From contig JABLUY010000354.1 in assembly GCA_013306675.1 (NCBI GenBank), forward strand, positions 1-28,232: a DNA stretch of 28,232 bases, given 5' to 3'. How positions within the stretch are numbered: position 1 is the first letter of the stretch; every line of letters begins with the position of its first letter. The DNA comes from Thraustochytrium sp. TN22 (Eukaryota > Sar > Bigyra > Thraustochytrida > Thraustochytriidae). Made by a program: the position numbers and the translations under genes. The notes beneath the pieces were generated by a model, which was given only the letters and a program-made list of their open reading frames with translations, had not been told where the DNA came from and made no database searches. Shown here piece after piece: positions 25,968 to 28,232 of this stretch.

Positions 25968-26210
25968 GTCTTGCTCGTGCATCGCGAGGACGAGGACCGC
26001 GGCGGACGCGGACCGCGACGAGACGGACGCCCGCGGCGCCGCGCCGCGCGGAACCGCGACACGCTGGAAGCCGGGTCACGCTGAGTGGCTGCTGGCGTCA
26101 ACGCCAAGCGAACCTGACAGCGAGAGCCTCGGCCGCGGCAGACTCCGTTCGCAAGCTCCGTCGGTCGGCGCCCGCCGCGCGCAGTGCTCGCCCGCGTGGA
26201 CCGACCGGCC

Positions 26211-26251
26211 GCTCGCTCGCTCGCTCGCTCGCTCGCCCGCCCGCCCGCCCG
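26211..26251. repeat. (GCTC)n passing into (GCCC)n repeat
   Basis: About six GCTC units are followed by about four GCCC units, some 70 bp before the MDP1-like start codon and probably in its 5' UTR. Confidence 0.9.
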
Positions 26252-26319
26252 CGGCGCGCAGGACCACGCTCGCGCGGCGCGCAGGCCTGGGCGGCGCGGC
26301 GTTCAGGCGCAGCCTCAGC

Positions 26320-26871
26320 ATGGCGGCGGTCCCCAAGGCGGTGGTCTTCGACCTGGACAACCTGGCGTGGTTCCCGGAGATGTACCACCTCTGGGGCGGC
26401 AAGTCCGGGGCGCCGTTCAAGGCGCTGCCGAACGGGAACGTGGCGGACCGCGGCGGCACCGAGGTGTACGTGCTGGGCAACCTGCGCGAGGTGCTCAAGG
26501 AGCTGGACCAGGACGAGAAGTGGGCATCCACGACGGTGGCGGTCGCGTCCACGTGCGACGAGCCGGAGTGGGCGCGCGAGTGCATGGAGAAGATCGTGAT
26601 CGACCCGGAGGCCGGCCGCGTCTTCAAGGAGTACGTCTCGGTCGCGGAGATCCACAAGGGCAACAAGAAGGGCCATTTCCAAAACATCGCCGCGCAGTCT
26701 GGCGTAGACTTCAACGAGATGGTTTTCTTCGACGATCAGCGCTACAACTGCGACTCGGTGAGCCAGCTGGGCGTCACCTGCTACTTGGTGCCCACGGGCG
26801 GCGTGACGCGCGCGGTCTGGGAGAAGATGCTCGAAACCTTTCCGTCTCCTGGCAAGACGATCCGGTGCTGA
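26320..26871 (+). CDS. MDP1: Magnesium-dependent phosphatase-1-like HAD phosphatase
   Basis: The 183-aa HAD-superfamily protein matches the MDP1/acid phosphatase family in length and order of blocks. Motif I is VVFDLDNLAW (residues about 8-17), with the nucleophile D and the general-acid D two residues later. It is followed by FPEMYHLWGGKSGAPFK, which matches the algal/plant-type members. Motif II is probably VAVASTCDEPEWARECM; the Lys motif lies in IHKGNKKGHFQNIA, and motif IV is MVFFDDQRYNCDSVSQLGVTCYLVPTGGVT. Human MDP1 acts on glycated or tyrosine-phosphate substrates; the substrate here is unknown. ATG 26320 (MAAVPKAVVFDLD) places motif I at the usual distance. The conserved Thr/Val two residues after the second Asp of motif I is replaced by Leu-Ala (DLDNLAW). 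Confidence 0.88.
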   Translation: MAAVPKAVVFDLDNLAWFPEMYHLWGGKSGAPFKALPNGNVADRGGTEVYVLGNLREVLKELDQDEKWASTTVAVASTCDEPEWARECMEKIVIDPEAGRVFKEYVSVAEIHKGNKKGHFQNIAAQSGVDFNEMVFFDDQRYNCDSVSQLGVTCYLVPTGGVTRAVWEKMLETFPSPGKTIRC

Positions 26872-27096
26872 AGGGGTTCTCTTTCCCTCGGCCACAAGAG
26901 CTTCTTTGTGAACATGTATGCAGGTGGAAGGTGGTAGGGTAGTCTTGGGACTCGGAGCGCCGCCAACGGGAAAGCAAGAGAAGCATTTGACGTTCTTCTT
27001 TGATGTCTATTTTTTCTTGAAGATCACCGAGGAATGGCTCCAGTGATGTCGCCTGCTTCAAAGCTCCAAAGCAATGCGTCCGAGTTCTTTGGCGTT
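26872..27096. other. 3' flank of the MDP1-like gene
   Basis: This is probably the MDP1 3' UTR followed by spacer; it is less G+C-rich than the rest, with T-runs near 26990-27020. I see no feature here beyond that. Confidence 0.45.
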
Positions 27097-28232
27097 TTAC
27101 TTCGCTGCGCAGGCTTCAGGCTCGCGCCCCCCCTCTGGCGTGTTAGGCAACTTGCGCATCTTGGGTGCGCGCACCTCCTGCAGCAAGTCGATGGTCTCAC
27201 ATAGCCCGTACTTGGTCTCGTTGTCGGGTCCGGCGGCTGACTTCGTAGTCCCGCGCGGAAATGTGTCCGGGTGTCTCATTCATCAGACCTGAGCCTGCTG
27301 TGCATGTGGGTGCTTTGCGCGTCTTGGCATCCAGGAACGCTCGCGCCAGTATGTCCGAGTCCGACGAATCTGGATAGACCAGATCCAGGCGAGTTGGCGC
27401 AGGCTGACTGGCCTTGGAGAAGAAGTTAGCAATGGCGAACTTGCGAGCCGTCTCGAGCTTGACGGCGTCCTTGTGATGGTAGATGCAGGCGATCATCCTT
27501 GCCATGAGGACAGCCATCCGAGTCGTCGTTTTGGACTATTCCTTGCGTCACCACGTGGCCTCACCGCTGGAGCTGGCGTCCTTCGGCGTGAAGCTGCGTC
27601 TCGAGGTCCACTTCAGCGCGCACGTTGCAGCAAAGGATTCGTCGTCAGGATCGGAGGTATCCGCGCGCTTCTCGATGATGTACAAGTGCATCACACGTTG
27701 AAGATGCCTTTCGACCTCTTCTCCATCACCTTATTGTGGCCTCGCGTGTCTTGTACCTGTAGGTGTTGTCACTGGCTGCGCCGGGGGGTCACCTTGAACA
27801 AGTGATAAACAAAGCGCTCACGGCGCGCCATGCCTAACTCCAGCACGGGCTTGTGCGGCTCTTTGACGCCAAACAGAAGCTCATGAACGACGTACGTGCC
27901 CAGCTCCACCGGATGGTCGACCAACACGTTACTGTGAGGCTTGTAGGTTCTCATCTTGAGCTGGCAAATTCCAGGCTTGAGCTGGCGGGTCAGGCCTTTA
28001 TTGTCTGTGTCGGTCAGCGCAACACCGAGCAAGCGCACGAGCGGACGCTCGCACGAGTGCACCTCGCGCCACCCGGGGTTCTCCGCTCAGGTCATGCAAA
28101 CGCATTCGCACCAACTTGGCTACCAAGTACCTTTCTGGGTCTGCGCGACTTCGCCCACCCGGCCATGCATTGCGGTTTCCGACCGCAACGAAGTGCCGCA
28201 CCCGCATTCTTGAAACAACAAAACAAAACAAA
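27097..28232 (-). pseudogene. Unidentified decayed or multi-exon coding region
   Basis: I do not recognise this protein. On the minus strand, protein-like segments succeed one another in two alternating frames: 28231-27998, 28062-27769 (TDTDNKGLTRQLKPGICQL..., EPHKPVLELGMARRERF), 27691-27548 (MHLYIIEKRADTSDPDDESF...), 27517 to about 27285 (KLETARKFAIANFFSKASQP...) and 27279-27097 (DNETKYGLCETIDLLQEVRA...). The third and fourth share a frame but are separated by TGA and TAG codons; the others need frameshifts. Composition is less G+C-biased than the neighbouring genes. This fits a decayed gene or transposable-element remnant that may continue past the window edge. A real gene with several introns is the alternative, but no clear GT/CTGAC/AG sets join the pieces. 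Confidence 0.4.

Larger units (their letters stand above)
25654..26319. other. Divergent promoter region between MAP10-like and MDP1-like genes
   Basis: This is a 666-bp shared upstream region. The outer parts are G+C-rich; the middle has an A+T-rich island with inverted repeats at 25895-25967. A GCTC/GCCC tetranucleotide run lies before the MDP1 start. The frame into MDP1 is open from 25927, but its predicted residues (poly Asn-Ser, then Arg/Ala-rich) do not look like protein. Confidence 0.55.

Noticed and set aside
25927-26319. In-frame 131-codon upstream extension of the MDP1-like gene
   Set aside because: It encodes Asn-Ser and Arg-Ala low-complexity from the inverted-repeat and GCTC-repeat DNA. 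The HAD fold starts at ATG 26320.

Overview
This is a G+C-rich stretch of nuclear DNA from a microbial eukaryote. No prokaryotic operon, tRNA, rRNA, CRISPR array or intact mobile element was recognised. The identifiable genes are eukaryotic housekeeping genes: complex I subunit NDUFB9, the DEAH helicase DHX37/Dhr1, coatomer gamma-COP, the AAA+ ATPase RUVBL2/reptin, the kinetochore DASH subunit Ask1, a Qa-type SNARE-like protein, a MAP10-like microtubule protein and an MDP1-like HAD phosphatase. Most coding regions appear to be single exons. One 81-nt spliceosomal intron is well supported, in ASK1. DASH is absent from animals but occurs in fungi and many protists and algae, and a MAP10-like protein hints at centrioles or flagella. 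A flagellated protist or alga (for example a stramenopile, labyrinthulomycete, haptophyte or other alga) is a reasonable guess. The sequence alone does not settle the taxon.

Layout from left to right: 295-1017 (+) unknown protein, possibly with a tubby-like/LURP-one fold; 2018-2479 (+) NDUFB9; 2765-6856 (-) DHX37; 8000-10777 (+) gamma-COP; 10967-11548 (-) secreted Cys-rich protein with a phospholipase-A2-like HD motif; 11965-13923 (-) orphan multi-pass membrane protein; 14159-14920 (+) P-loop small-molecule kinase; 15076-16488 (-) RUVBL2; 17676-18545 (+) SNARE-like protein with a CaaX box; 18694-20307 (-) Ask1, two exons; 21106-23034 (+) ankyrin-FN3-IQ protein; 23167-25653 (-) MAP10-like protein; 26320-26871 (+) MDP1-like phosphatase; about 27097-28232 (-) a decayed or multi-exon coding region that I cannot identify.

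The genes nearly alternate in strand. Convergent pairs are 132-285 bp apart. Divergent pairs share 5' regions of about 235-1190 bp. These shared regions hold most of the simple repeats and short duplications in the window. The genes do not form one pathway. Two groups are suggestive by theme only: membrane traffic (gamma-COP and the SNARE) and microtubules (Ask1 and the MAP10-like protein).

The most interesting item is the SNARE-like protein at 17676-18545. Its Qa-type helix has the zero-layer glutamine but stops at about layer +4, where a transmembrane anchor would normally follow later. It ends in Cys-Ala-Ile-Ala, a predicted prenylation box, and its N-terminus carries a dysferlin-like (DysF) aromatic motif. 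Second is the Ask1 gene: its diagnostic N-terminus appears only after the 81-nt intron is removed, and it has a predicted C-terminal winged helix.
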